Below, one piece after another: positions 44,115-52,887 of a DNA stretch of 64,000 nt (its first letter is position 1; each line of letters starts with the position of its first letter). Origin of the DNA: Gracilimonas amylolytica (lineage in GTDB: Bacteria; Bacteroidota; Rhodothermia; Balneolales; Balneolaceae); assembly GCF_002911695.1 (NCBI RefSeq), contig NZ_PQBS01000032.1, forward strand, positions 27,362 through 91,361, written 5' to 3'. The notes below the pieces were generated by a model. It was not told the DNA's origin and did not search any database. It saw nothing but the letters and a program-made list of their open reading frames with translations. The translations under genes and the position numbers were made by a program.

Positions 44115-44501
44115 ATGAAGCTTTCTATTTTGATCCTTTCCTCAATGATCTTGTTATTAACCATAGGCTGCAGTACGGATCAGTCGGTAAGTGATGATAA
44201 TTTTCAAAGTGTTGTGCCTGAACAGGTTGATATCGTTAGTCAGGAAGCTAATTCTGTAACCTTTGGATTATTTACCTCATGCGGTTCTGCCTGCTGGGGA
44301 GAGTTTCAACAGATCGTATCCAGTAATGGGAACACCTACGAGATCAATACCATGGCAGAAGTTACCGCAGAATTATGCACTCAACAGTGTGTGCCATACG
44401 ATTGGGAGTATACTATTGAGGTTCCGGAACCGGGTGATTATACCTTTCAATTTACTCACCGGGATAGCGTTTATCACTCCTTAAACGTCAGTTTTCCCTG
44501 A
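44115..44501 (+). CDS. Small lipoprotein with cysteine-rich motifs
   Basis: I do not recognise this 128-residue protein. A signal peptide ends in lipobox LTIGC (Cys19). The mature part is beta-rich and carries four more cysteines arranged as SCGSACW (near 56-61) and LCTQQC (near 89-94), suggesting disulfides or metal binding. It is 14 bp after tonB and ends the operon. It might be a periplasmic or surface accessory of the TonB-like system. Confidence 0.65.
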   Translation: MKLSILILSSMILLLTIGCSTDQSVSDDNFQSVVPEQVDIVSQEANSVTFGLFTSCGSACWGEFQQIVSSNGNTYEINTMAEVTAELCTQQCVPYDWEYTIEVPEPGDYTFQFTHRDSVYHSLNVSFP

Positions 44502-44509
44502 TGGTTTTA

Positions 44510-44539
44510 AAGCCTAAAGGCAGTTTAGGGCTCGCTTTT
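44510..44539 (+). terminator. Terminator after the envelope operon
   Basis: AGCCTAAA and TTTAGGGCT form a stem with one bulged G, followed by CGCTTTT. It overlaps the 3' end of the convergent mscS gene (stop at 44525). Confidence 0.5.
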
Positions 44540-45562
44540 ATCTGAATCGGTTTCAGAATCCTCTGACCCGTGTTTCACTTCTTTATTTCCCATATCTAAT
44601 CCTGAGCGAACATGCAGATCGCGTTGAGGGAAAGGGATCTCAATGTCATACTCTGCAAATTTGCGGACGATCGCCTGATTCAATGTATTCTGAACCTGAT
44701 ACCTCTTTTTAACATCCGGGATCCATACCAGTAGTTTCATATCCCAGGCTGAATCCCCAAAACTTCTCAGATGCACATCATGCTCCGGATGCTTAAGAAC
44801 ATCGTCGCTTTCCTCAGCCACTTCATTTAATGCTTTTAAAACCAAGTCAAGAACTGAAGAGTAAGACACTCCAACATCAATACTTAACCTGTATGAGGTA
44901 TCCCCATGAGAAAAGTTGATGACATCCTTCGATACAAACTCTGAATTTGGAACAATAATGGAAATATTATCCAGGGTCTTCACTTTGGTCGACCTGATAT
45001 TGATCTCCTGAATGTCTCCCTCAATATTATTGACTGAAACCCGGTCTCCCACACTGATCGGACGTTCAAATAAAACGATCAGACCTGAAATGAAATTGGA
45101 GGTAATATTCTGCAAACCAAAACCAATACCTACAGAGAGGAAACCAAAGATCACCGCGAGTCCGGTCATATTGATCCCTAAGAACTGAAAGGAAATAAAG
45201 ACCCCAATCACCACCACCACATATTGAGACATACGAGATAGGGTATAACGCAACCCACTATCCTTTACAAACTTGGGAAGGATTCGGTTATTGAGCATCC
45301 TCTTAACAAAAGATGCGAGGAATGAGAACCCAATGATCAGTAAAACAAATATAAGCAGCTTCAGGAACGTGACAGGCGTATTTTGAATGGTAAATAACTG
45401 CACCTGAAGCAGGTCCCATATATAAATAAAGGTGTCACCGACCGTGTAATCAGACGGGTCCGGAATATTCAGGGCCGAATCTGCTGAAATAATATTTTTG
45501 GCACTGTCGGTTGTCAGTGAATCGACTTGAGGTGTTGATGTAGGTAGTTGAAAATTATTCAT
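44525..45562 (-). CDS. Mechanosensitive ion channel MscS family protein
   Basis: Inner-membrane channel that opens under membrane tension to release osmolytes. The 345-residue protein has an extended periplasmic N-terminus, about three to four helices (70-170), the pore-lining segment with IFGFLSVGIGFGLQNITSNF, and the cytoplasmic beta domain (ISVGDRVSVNNIEGDIQEIN, then TKVKTLDNISIIVPNSEF). The C-terminal tail is acidic/polar. It stands alone, convergent with the envelope operon. Confidence 0.9.
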   Translation of the reverse strand: MNNFQLPTSTPQVDSLTTDSAKNIISADSALNIPDPSDYTVGDTFIYIWDLLQVQLFTIQNTPVTFLKLLIFVLLIIGFSFLASFVKRMLNNRILPKFVKDSGLRYTLSRMSQYVVVVIGVFISFQFLGINMTGLAVIFGFLSVGIGFGLQNITSNFISGLIVLFERPISVGDRVSVNNIEGDIQEINIRSTKVKTLDNISIIVPNSEFVSKDVINFSHGDTSYRLSIDVGVSYSSVLDLVLKALNEVAEESDDVLKHPEHDVHLRSFGDSAWDMKLLVWIPDVKKRYQVQNTLNQAIVRKFAEYDIEIPFPQRDLHVRSGLDMGNKEVKHGSEDSETDSDKSEP

Positions 45563-45612
45563 GTACCAAAGATAATAGATTTGTAAGGATTATCGAACAG
45601 GGTTCTATAAAC

Positions 45613-45641
45613 TAAAAGAGGCCAACCAATGGCTGACCTCT
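45613..45641 (-). terminator. Terminator downstream of glgP
   Basis: On the minus strand AGAGGTCAGCC and GGTTGGCCTCT (11 pairs with two G-T) enclose ATT and are followed by TTTTAG. It lies about 260 bp after the glgP stop and 50 bp before mscS starts. Confidence 0.7.
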
Positions 45642-45695
45642 CAATATCTTTCAGCTCGATAATTTATTAACTGAATTAGCTCACGAACCCTGAAC

Positions 45696-45721
45696 GGTTC
45701 CGACGCGGAGCGTACGGAACC
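45696..45721. repeat. GC-rich hairpin, GCTCCGCGT type
   Basis: GGTTCCG-ACGC, loop GGA, GCGT-A-CGGAACC. On the minus strand its loop reads CGTACGCTCCGCGTCGG, sharing ACGCTCCGCGT with the hairpin at 60785. It lies in the 342-bp gap between glgP and mscS (45563-45904), which I judge gene-free. Confidence 0.6.
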
Positions 45722-45830
45722 AGGTCGGTTTTCGTTTTATCATTCAGATTTGAGCGATTTTTTATTCGTTATACTAAGCCCGATACTTGTAGACCTGATT
45801 GTCTAATATTCAGTTTACAGCTGTTATGAA

Positions 45831-45897
45831 ATAGAGTTACTACACAAATGTTTTAAGCCGGTTTCACACACTCGGTGGGAAACCAACTCAACTCTAT
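45831..45897. repeat. Inverted repeat after glgP
   Basis: Outer arms ATAGAGTT and AACTCTAT enclose an inner hairpin GGTTTC/GAAACC. It sits 7 bp after the glgP stop on the minus strand and may stabilise or end its mRNA, though no T-run follows. Confidence 0.45.
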
Positions 45898-45904
45898 ACT
45901 AAAA

Positions 45905-48379
45905 CTACTTCAGGCTTTCCTTAGGTGCCTGCCAGATCTCATCGTTGTAATCATTGATGGTACGATCACTGGAGAATTTACCGATGTTAGCCGTGTTAAT
46001 GATCGCCTTACGGTTCCATTCATCCTGATCCTTGAACGCTTCAGAAACTTCATCCTGTTTTTGGACATACGCCTCATAATCTGCCATCACCATAAAGTAA
46101 TCGCCTTCATGGAGCAGGGCATTAATGATCGGTTCAAACAGGGCTTTATCTCCGTTACTGAAGAAACCATCACGGATCTGATCCACGGCTTGCTTCAGTT
46201 CAGGATTAGCGTTGTAGTAATCCCACGGATTATATCCTTCCCGGCGAACCTGTTCGATCTCTTCTTCTTCCAGACCAAAGATGAAGATATTATCGTCACC
46301 CACTTCTTCTTTGATCTCCACATTGGCTCCATCCAGTGTTCCGATCGTAAGGGCTCCGTTGAGCGCAAACTTCATGTTACCGGTTCCGGATGCTTCCATA
46401 CCGGCTGTTGAGATCTGCTCCGACAGGTTTGCTGCAGGGATCAGCTTCTCAGCCAGGGTCACACTATAGTTCTGAAGAAATACACACTTCAGTTTCTTAT
46501 TCACGTCCGGATCATTATTTACCACTTCTGCAATACTGTTGATCAGCTTAATATGCAGTTTGGCCATGGTGTAACCCGGTGCGGCTTTACCCGCAAATAT
46601 GACCGTTCTTGGGGAAATATCGAGGTCCGGATTTTCCTTGAGCCTGTTGTAAAGAGTGATCACATGAAGAGCCGCCATCAGCTGACGTTTGTATTCATGG
46701 ATACGCTTGATCTGAATATCGAACATGGAATTTGGATCCACATCCAAGTTGTTTTCAGCTTTGATGTAATCCGCTAAACGCTTTTTATTCTCCAGTTTGA
46801 TCTCTGCAAATTGCTTGCGGAATTTCTTGTCCTCAGCATAGTCGTTGATCTGCTTCAATTCATCAAGGTCTGTCACCCAATCTTCCCCGATCTTCTCAGA
46901 GATCAACCCTGAAAGCGCCGGGTTACACTGCTTCAACCACCGGCGAGGAGTGATCCCATTGGTCTTATTGGTGAATTTATCCGGATACATTTCTGCAAAG
47001 TCCTTGAACATAGACTGCTTCAGCAGGCGGGAATGCATAGCGGCCACCCCATTTACTTTTCGGGCACCCACTATACCAAGGTGGGCCATGTGAACCACAG
47101 GATGTTCACCTTCACTCACTATACTCATTCGGCTCTGTAGATTTTTATCCTCTCCCAGCTTGATCTTCACATCATCCAGAAAACGCCGGTTGATCTCATA
47201 AATAATATTCAAATGACGAGGCAGCAGGTTCCGAACCAGAGATACCGGCCATTTTTCAAGGGCTTCCGGCAACAAGGTGTGATTGGTGTAAGCCATGGAG
47301 CGAACCGTAATGTCCCAGGCTTTCTCCCATTCCATATGCTCTTCATCCAGCAAATGTCGCATCAACTCAGGGATTGCCAGGTTTGGATGCGTATCGTTAC
47401 ACTGAATGGATACCTTGTCAGGAAATTTGGTGAAATCGTTATACTGTTTTTTGAACCGGCGGATGATATCCTGCATGGAGGCTGATACCAGGAAATACTC
47501 CTGCTTCAATCGCAACTCCTGTCCCACAAACACTTTATCATTGGGATATAACACCCGTGAGATATTTTGCTCCAGCTGATTATCGCGAACCGCATCAATG
47601 TACTGACCCTGATTAAAACTCTTAAGGTCTATGGCTGAGGATGATTCTGCTTTCCAGAGGCGCAGATAATTGACAATGCCGTTATCATAACCCGGAATAG
47701 GGGTGTCATAGGCAACCGCTTTAACACGGTGTGTATTCTCCCAGGAGTAATAGGTGTTGCCATTGCTGGATTTCTGTACACCCTGATTTCCATAAAACTC
47801 TACAGGATATTGCACTTTGGGGCGAACCGTATCCCATGGGTTCCCATATTTCAGCCAAAGATCCGGCCGTTCTACCTGATATCCATCCTGAATTTTTTGA
47901 TAGAAAATTCCATAGTCATAACGAATACCATGACCAATAGCCGGAATACCCAATGTTGCCATTGAGTCAAGGAAACAGGCCGCAAGACGACCTAAACCGC
48001 CATTACCGAGCCCGGCATCCCATTCCTGATCGCGAATATCTTCATAGGACAGGTCGAGCTCATCCAAAGCTTCGGCTACCAGGTCACGAACATTCAGGTT
48101 GACCAGCATGTTATCCAAAAGACGGCCGATCAGATATTCCATGGATAGGTAATAAACCCGCTTGGCATCGGTCTTATAATAATGCTGCTGGGTTTTAAGG
48201 AGCCGGTCATTCAGCCGGTCCATGATGGTCAGGGTTACGCTTTTGTAGCGATCCCAGTTGGTGGTTGAATATTCATCCTTTGCCAGGGTGTGGCGCAAGT
48301 GCAGCTTGATATCCTCACGAAGGGAGTCTTTGTCCATTCCTGAGCGAATATTAACACCGGTTGCTTTCTTTTTACTCAT
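45905..48379 (-). CDS. glgP: Glycogen/starch/alpha-glucan phosphorylase
   Basis: PLP enzyme that releases glucose-1-phosphate from alpha-1,4-glucan. At 824 residues it belongs to the E. coli/mammalian-type long family. Diagnostic blocks are YLSMEYLIGRLLDNMLVNLN, the AACFLDSMATLG region, and the PLP-lysine block EASGTGNMKFALNGALTIGT. The N-terminus lacks the phosphorylation extension of animal enzymes. The upstream 5' region (48380-48547) carries the inverted-repeat structure described separately. It completes the glycogen turnover set with glgB and malQ, 30 kb away. Confidence 0.96.
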   Translation of the reverse strand: MSKKKATGVNIRSGMDKDSLREDIKLHLRHTLAKDEYSTTNWDRYKSVTLTIMDRLNDRLLKTQQHYYKTDAKRVYYLSMEYLIGRLLDNMLVNLNVRDLVAEALDELDLSYEDIRDQEWDAGLGNGGLGRLAACFLDSMATLGIPAIGHGIRYDYGIFYQKIQDGYQVERPDLWLKYGNPWDTVRPKVQYPVEFYGNQGVQKSSNGNTYYSWENTHRVKAVAYDTPIPGYDNGIVNYLRLWKAESSSAIDLKSFNQGQYIDAVRDNQLEQNISRVLYPNDKVFVGQELRLKQEYFLVSASMQDIIRRFKKQYNDFTKFPDKVSIQCNDTHPNLAIPELMRHLLDEEHMEWEKAWDITVRSMAYTNHTLLPEALEKWPVSLVRNLLPRHLNIIYEINRRFLDDVKIKLGEDKNLQSRMSIVSEGEHPVVHMAHLGIVGARKVNGVAAMHSRLLKQSMFKDFAEMYPDKFTNKTNGITPRRWLKQCNPALSGLISEKIGEDWVTDLDELKQINDYAEDKKFRKQFAEIKLENKKRLADYIKAENNLDVDPNSMFDIQIKRIHEYKRQLMAALHVITLYNRLKENPDLDISPRTVIFAGKAAPGYTMAKLHIKLINSIAEVVNNDPDVNKKLKCVFLQNYSVTLAEKLIPAANLSEQISTAGMEASGTGNMKFALNGALTIGTLDGANVEIKEEVGDDNIFIFGLEEEEIEQVRREGYNPWDYYNANPELKQAVDQIRDGFFSNGDKALFEPIINALLHEGDYFMVMADYEAYVQKQDEVSEAFKDQDEWNRKAIINTANIGKFSSDRTINDYNDEIWQAPKESLK

Positions 48380-48436
48380 AATTCTGTTTTCTAAAATCTA
48401 AAATTTCTTCTCTGATCTATACTAATAAGTGATAAT

Positions 48437-48543
48437 GTAAGGGGTGATGGGTCAGACTTTGGCTTTAGTTGCTGCCTTTATTTCATAAAACCTTACAATA
48501 ACTCCGGCTGTCAAGCCGCAAAAGTTATGTGATCACCCTTCAC
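48437..48543 (-). ncRNA. Structured intergenic element upstream of glgP (candidate RNA or repeat)
   Basis: Ends GTAAGGGGTGAT and ATCACCCTTCAC can pair over 11 of 12 positions and enclose a second hairpin at 48499-48527 (TAACT/AGTTA and CCGGCT/AGCCG) plus a possible GGCTTTAGTTGCTGCC stem. The RNA is read here in the glgP direction. It could be a leader element, a terminator-like region of ispE or a small repeat element. I recognise no known riboswitch. Confidence 0.3.
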
Positions 48544-48547
48544 TGTA

Positions 48548-49420
48548 TCATCCTTCTTTTAAATAAATGCCTTGGTCCGGCTTGAATTTTGGTCTGGTTA
48601 TATTGGCCGGAAAACCGAGCTTATGAAACGATTCATACGCATTAATTGCAACAAAATCCTGCTCAAAAATGCCAAAAACACTGGAACCGCTTCCACTCAT
48701 ACTGGCGTATTCAGCCCCGAATTCGTAGAACTGATCTTTGATATTCCCGACCAGATGTAAGCGTGGAAATACCACCTTTTCAAGTTCATTCATCAGCAGG
48801 TAGCGCCACTCTTCCGGCTCTTCCTCCAGCAGTACATTCTTGAGTGAAAACTCCGGCTCCGGATTCGGCTCACAAAATTCATACGCCTTTTCGGTACTGC
48901 TCTCAATATTAGGATATACCGTAACGATAAAGGCATCGGGTTGAATATCCAGTGGCTCTATTTCATCGCCCTTACCTGTGGCAAACCCGGCTTCACCATT
49001 TATAAAAAAGGGAACATCCGCCCCGAGTTGTTTACCCAACTTGATGAGGTCATCTTGTGAAAGACCCAGATTGGCGATCTTATTCATCATCCGAAGGGTG
49101 GTAGCGGCATTACTGCTTCCGCCACCAAGGCCCGCACCGGTCGGGATATTCTTTTCAACCTTAATGTTATACTCATCCTTAAGACCTGCTTCCCTTTGAA
49201 GTAGTTTTATCGCTTTCACGATCAGATTTGTATCGTCCACAGGAATTTTCGGGTCACTCATTTCGAGGTGCATACGGCCGGGTTTCACCTCAAAACGGTC
49301 GTTCCACTCAATAAAGCAAAACCCCGTTTCTATAGCATGATATCCATCTTCAAGTCTCTCAAGGATATTAAGACCCAGGTTGATCTTCCCGTAAGAATTA
49401 GAGATCCAGAGTTCAGCCAT
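48548..49420 (-). CDS. ispE: 4-diphosphocytidyl-2-C-methyl-D-erythritol kinase
   Basis: GHMP kinase in the MEP isoprenoid pathway that phosphorylates CDP-ME. The 290-residue protein has the N-terminal SYGKINLGLNILERLEDGYH, the ATP loop PTGAGLGGGSSNAATTLRMM and a C-terminal MSGSGSSVFGIF. All three GHMP motifs are present. It is one base after the cca gene (49422), so both are co-transcribed, although functionally unrelated. Confidence 0.95.
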   Translation of the reverse strand: MAELWISNSYGKINLGLNILERLEDGYHAIETGFCFIEWNDRFEVKPGRMHLEMSDPKIPVDDTNLIVKAIKLLQREAGLKDEYNIKVEKNIPTGAGLGGGSSNAATTLRMMNKIANLGLSQDDLIKLGKQLGADVPFFINGEAGFATGKGDEIEPLDIQPDAFIVTVYPNIESSTEKAYEFCEPNPEPEFSLKNVLLEEEPEEWRYLLMNELEKVVFPRLHLVGNIKDQFYEFGAEYASMSGSGSSVFGIFEQDFVAINAYESFHKLGFPANITRPKFKPDQGIYLKEG

Positions 49421-49421
49421 T

Positions 49422-50828
49422 TTATAAAAAATCGTTTTTATGTTCCATCATATAGTTAAAGGCCGCATCATGATCATTCGGAATATCACCATTCAAAATC
49501 GCTTCTTTCACGGCATCTTTTACATCGCCAACGGCTCGGCTTGGTTTTATATTCAGTGCTTTCATGATCTCCTCTCCTGACAGTGGGTTCTTCCAGTTCC
49601 TGATCCGGTCTTTTTCTTCAACCTCTTTGATCCGCTTTTCCACATAGTCAAAGTTCTGCTGATATTTCTCCTGCTTGTACTCATTCTTAGTGGTGACATC
49701 TGCCCGGCAAAGCTTCATGAGATCATCAATATCATCACCGGCCTCATAAATTAACCTGCGTATTGCGGAATCCGAAACTTCATCCGAAACCAAAGCAATA
49801 GGCCTGAGGTGAAGGCGCACCAATTTCCGAACGTAACGCATGCGTTCATCCAGAGGGAGCCCAAGCCGGCGAAAAATCTTCTTGGTCCATTTAGCACCCA
49901 GGGCATCATGTCCGTGAAACGTCCAGCCGGCTTTTGGGTGGAACCTCTGAGTTGGCGGCTTGGCAATATCGTGCATGATAGCTGCCCAGCGTAACCATAG
50001 ATCTGCCCCCAGCTCAATAACATTATCCAGTACTTTCAGGGTATGCCAGAAATTATCCTTATGCCGAACGCCTTTGATCTCTTTAACCCCATGCAGGTTG
50101 TGCATTTCGGGGAAAAACTCCTTCAGCAGTCCGGTCTTAAACAACATGGTAAATCCGAGAGAAGGATGATCACTCAATATGATCTTATTCAACTCATCAA
50201 TGATCCGTTCTTTTGAAATGATATTGATCCGGCTTGCCATTTCGGTGATGGCATTAAAGGTCTCTTCCTCGATCCTAAAATTGAGTTGAGAGGCAAAACG
50301 AATGGCCCGCATCATTCTAAGTGGGTCATCGCTGAAGGTTTGATGAGGATCGATCGGGGTTTTGATATTCTTGTTTTCCAGATCTTCCATACCGCCAAAA
50401 GGATCGACCAATTCACCGTAATTCTCCTCATTGAGCGACCAGGACATGGCATTGATGGTAAGGTCCCGCCTTAGTTGGTCGTCCTCAAGGGTGCCGTCTT
50501 CCACAATAGGCTTTCTGGAATCCCTGCGGTAACTTTCCTTTCGGGCCCCCACAAACTCCAGTTCCAGGTCTCCCGTTTTGACTTGTGCCGTTCCAAATTG
50601 CTTGTAAACAGCCAGTGAGGAGTTTTTGATCTTATCAGAAACTGACCTAGCCAGTTTAATTCCGGAACCGACTGTAACAAAGTCGATATCCATCGCTCCT
50701 TCTTTTAAGCGGTTCAAATAATGATCACGTACATAACCGCCAACTACATAAACCGGGCAATCCAGTTCTTCTGCGGCCTGACTAATGATCTTAAATACTT
50801 TCTGGTGCGACGTTGGTATGTTTTTCAT
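49422..50828 (-). CDS. cca: CCA tRNA nucleotidyltransferase (HD-domain type)
   Basis: Adds or repairs the 3' CCA end of tRNAs. Class II architecture: VVGGYVRDHYLNRL and MDIDFVTVG in the catalytic head, RRDLTINAM in the neck, ERIIDELNKII, then a C-terminal HD domain (MHDIAKPPTQRFH and FHGHDALGAKW), which in E. coli gives phosphatase and phosphodiesterase activity. I take the ATG at 50828; a TTG three codons upstream is also in frame. The length (468) is larger than the E. coli enzyme (412). It is immediately followed by ispE. Confidence 0.92.
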   Translation of the reverse strand: MKNIPTSHQKVFKIISQAAEELDCPVYVVGGYVRDHYLNRLKEGAMDIDFVTVGSGIKLARSVSDKIKNSSLAVYKQFGTAQVKTGDLELEFVGARKESYRRDSRKPIVEDGTLEDDQLRRDLTINAMSWSLNEENYGELVDPFGGMEDLENKNIKTPIDPHQTFSDDPLRMMRAIRFASQLNFRIEEETFNAITEMASRINIISKERIIDELNKIILSDHPSLGFTMLFKTGLLKEFFPEMHNLHGVKEIKGVRHKDNFWHTLKVLDNVIELGADLWLRWAAIMHDIAKPPTQRFHPKAGWTFHGHDALGAKWTKKIFRRLGLPLDERMRYVRKLVRLHLRPIALVSDEVSDSAIRRLIYEAGDDIDDLMKLCRADVTTKNEYKQEKYQQNFDYVEKRIKEVEEKDRIRNWKNPLSGEEIMKALNIKPSRAVGDVKDAVKEAILNGDIPNDHDAAFNYMMEHKNDFL

Positions 50829-50945
50829 GTGTTTCAAAGCACTACAAAGATAGGAATGTTAAACGTTGCTTTCAGAGGATTACTAAGATATTTTCATTAC
50901 CATTGTTACATTACAAAGAGACCTCGATAAGTCAAAAATATAGAT

Positions 50946-51347
50946 ATGGGAAATACAAAAACCTGGGTGATCGCTACAAATGGAACCAAATACGCAAGTG
51001 AGGCCGTAAAATATGCGGCTGAATTATACCGTGACTTGAGAACAGAACCGGAGATCTACATTCTGGTAGTGGCTACCGACGATGAGGCTGTTACCCAGGC
51101 TAAAGCTATTCTGGAAATGGCAAACTTCACCTTCGAGGATATCGCGGGAAAAGAGGGAGCTTTGACAACCCTGGTTGAAATTGGGGAACCGGGTGAGGTC
51201 ATCATACAACAAATGAAAAAATTAAACGGTGACCACTTGTTCATAGGCGGGGCCGATTTCAAATGGGATATTAATGATGAGGGTGACGGTGGTATCAGTA
51301 ACTACATCATTGAAAACATTAGCGGTGGTATCACACTCATAAAGTAA
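50946..51347 (+). CDS. Universal stress protein-like protein
   Basis: A 133-residue single-domain protein with the Usp fold: N-terminal WVIATNGTKYASEAVKYAAEL and the C-terminal strand-helix-strand YIIENISGGITLIK. The ATP-binding signature G-2x-G-9x-G-S/T of the UspA/MJ0577 type is not intact (FIGGADFKWD, then GGISN), so nucleotide binding is uncertain. It is the first gene of a plus-strand cluster, 70 bp upstream of a signal-transduction-like fusion, which suggests a role in stress response. Confidence 0.75.
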   Translation: MGNTKTWVIATNGTKYASEAVKYAAELYRDLRTEPEIYILVVATDDEAVTQAKAILEMANFTFEDIAGKEGALTTLVEIGEPGEVIIQQMKKLNGDHLFIGGADFKWDINDEGDGGISNYIIENISGGITLIK

Positions 51348-51417
51348 CTTTTCAGTTTGTTTTACACATAATATTCACATCTCCATATATATTTATAGTA
51401 AATGAACCCTGTACATC

Positions 51418-52887
51418 ATGGAAGCTCATTTACTTTTAGAAGCCAGATTACCCATGGTGGGGTCGGCTACCGACTTCACATATAAATGGTGTGTAAATAT
51501 GGGGTTGAGCCGGGATGACGCTACAAAAATGGCCCTGGCTACCGATGAAGTTCTAACTGACATCCTTCTCCACGGATATAAAAATGAGTCGGGTTACATC
51601 GAAATATGGTTTCAATACACCTTTTCAGAGATCGAGATCGCCATTCAGGAAAAGGGTGAACCTTTTGATCCCGAAAAACACAGCTATAATGCGGACAGGG
51701 CCATAAAATACAATGACTTTGAAGGCGCCGCATTAAAGACGATCCGGAAAATGACCGATCAGTTTCTTTTCTTGAACCGGGGCAAAGATGGAAAAGAGTT
51801 TCGGCTGGTCAAGCAGTTTACTTCCTCCCACATAAAAGATCTGCTACCTGAGCATCTTGACCCGGAAGACCTGGATGAACCTGAAGCTGATTGTGATTAT
51901 CTGTTGACACCCGCTACCACCGAAGATGCAGAAGATATTGCCAAACTCATTTATCGGTCTTACAGTTACACCTACTCCAAAGAAGACCTGTATTTCCCTA
52001 AGCGTATTGAAACGGCCATCAAGCACGAGTATAAATTTGGGACCATCGTTCGGACTGAAGCCGGGGGTCCTGCAGGATATTTTGCCGTCATCAAAAGTAC
52101 AGATTCCATGATCGGGGAGGTGGGAGAGGCCGTGGTTTCACCAAACCACCGTGGACGTGGACTCATGAAAAAAATGATGAATGAACTCATCAAAATGAGT
52201 AAACAACGCGGTCTGCTCGGATTGTTTGGTATGGCATCTACTTTTCACATCATCAGCCAAAAGGTCAATGATAAATTTGGGTTCAGAAGTACCGCCCTGA
52301 TCATCGCTAAATCTCCTCAGAAGCTGTACAAAGGAATGGCCTCGCAGGCCTCTGAGGTCGTCAGTGTGGTCATGGATTTCCTGCCATTAACCAGGTTATG
52401 GCGCAAGCCCATTATATTACCCGATGAATACGAAGATATACTAAGTGAGATCTATGCACAGTTCACCGGTCAAAACAGAACGATCGGAGCTGAAACCCCG
52501 GCTTTTCAAGATCCCGACCAAACCGACCTTGGGCTTACCATTAATTACGAGACCCAAAATGTCCTAATAACGGTCAAGGATTACGGAAAGACCTTTGAAA
52601 CAAGCTGTCTTCGTTTGTTCAGAAGTATAGATGAACTGAATCTGAATGCGATTTATATCGACCTGCCGCTTAAAAGCACACGCATAAATGGTGCGGTCGA
52701 GTGGTTAAAAGAACAGGGATTTATCTTTAGTGGCCTCATGCCTCTGTTTCATCAGGAACATGACTTTATGCGCATGCAGAAGATCATGATCGAAACGAAT
52801 TTTGATAAAATTAACACCTATACAGAGTTAGCCGGTAAACTGAAATCACTCATTAAAATGGAGTATGATGCAGTACAAAAAAGATAA
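51418..52887 (+). CDS. HATPase (RsbW-like anti-sigma kinase) fused to GNAT acetyltransferase
   Basis: A 489-residue fusion. Residues 1-145 resemble the GHKL/HATPase fold of RsbW-type serine kinases: the helix LATDEVLTDILLHGYKN carries E44, but the N-box Asn is Asp (D48), and GEPFDPEKH stands for the G1 box, while the later lid is poorly conserved. Residues about 160-310 form a GNAT domain with EAVVSPNHRGRGLMKKMM, the acetyl-CoA loop. A further 170 residues complete a second alpha/beta region of unclear type. The next gene, a STAS-like protein, overlaps by 23 bp, so the pair looks like a partner-switching device with acetyltransferase output or input. Both domains could be catalytically altered. 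Confidence 0.8.
   Translation: MEAHLLLEARLPMVGSATDFTYKWCVNMGLSRDDATKMALATDEVLTDILLHGYKNESGYIEIWFQYTFSEIEIAIQEKGEPFDPEKHSYNADRAIKYNDFEGAALKTIRKMTDQFLFLNRGKDGKEFRLVKQFTSSHIKDLLPEHLDPEDLDEPEADCDYLLTPATTEDAEDIAKLIYRSYSYTYSKEDLYFPKRIETAIKHEYKFGTIVRTEAGGPAGYFAVIKSTDSMIGEVGEAVVSPNHRGRGLMKKMMNELIKMSKQRGLLGLFGMASTFHIISQKVNDKFGFRSTALIIAKSPQKLYKGMASQASEVVSVVMDFLPLTRLWRKPIILPDEYEDILSEIYAQFTGQNRTIGAETPAFQDPDQTDLGLTINYETQNVLITVKDYGKTFETSCLRLFRSIDELNLNAIYIDLPLKSTRINGAVEWLKEQGFIFSGLMPLFHQEHDFMRMQKIMIETNFDKINTYTELAGKLKSLIKMEYDAVQKR

Noticed and set aside
45646..45904. Possible tRNA or small RNA gene after glgP
   Set aside because: The hairpins do not fit a cloverleaf and no T-loop consensus (GTTCGAATC) is present.
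45875..46411. Long plus-strand frame antisense to the glgP 3' end
   Set aside because: It is the mirror of a clear glgP coding sequence, with no protein-like pattern of its own.
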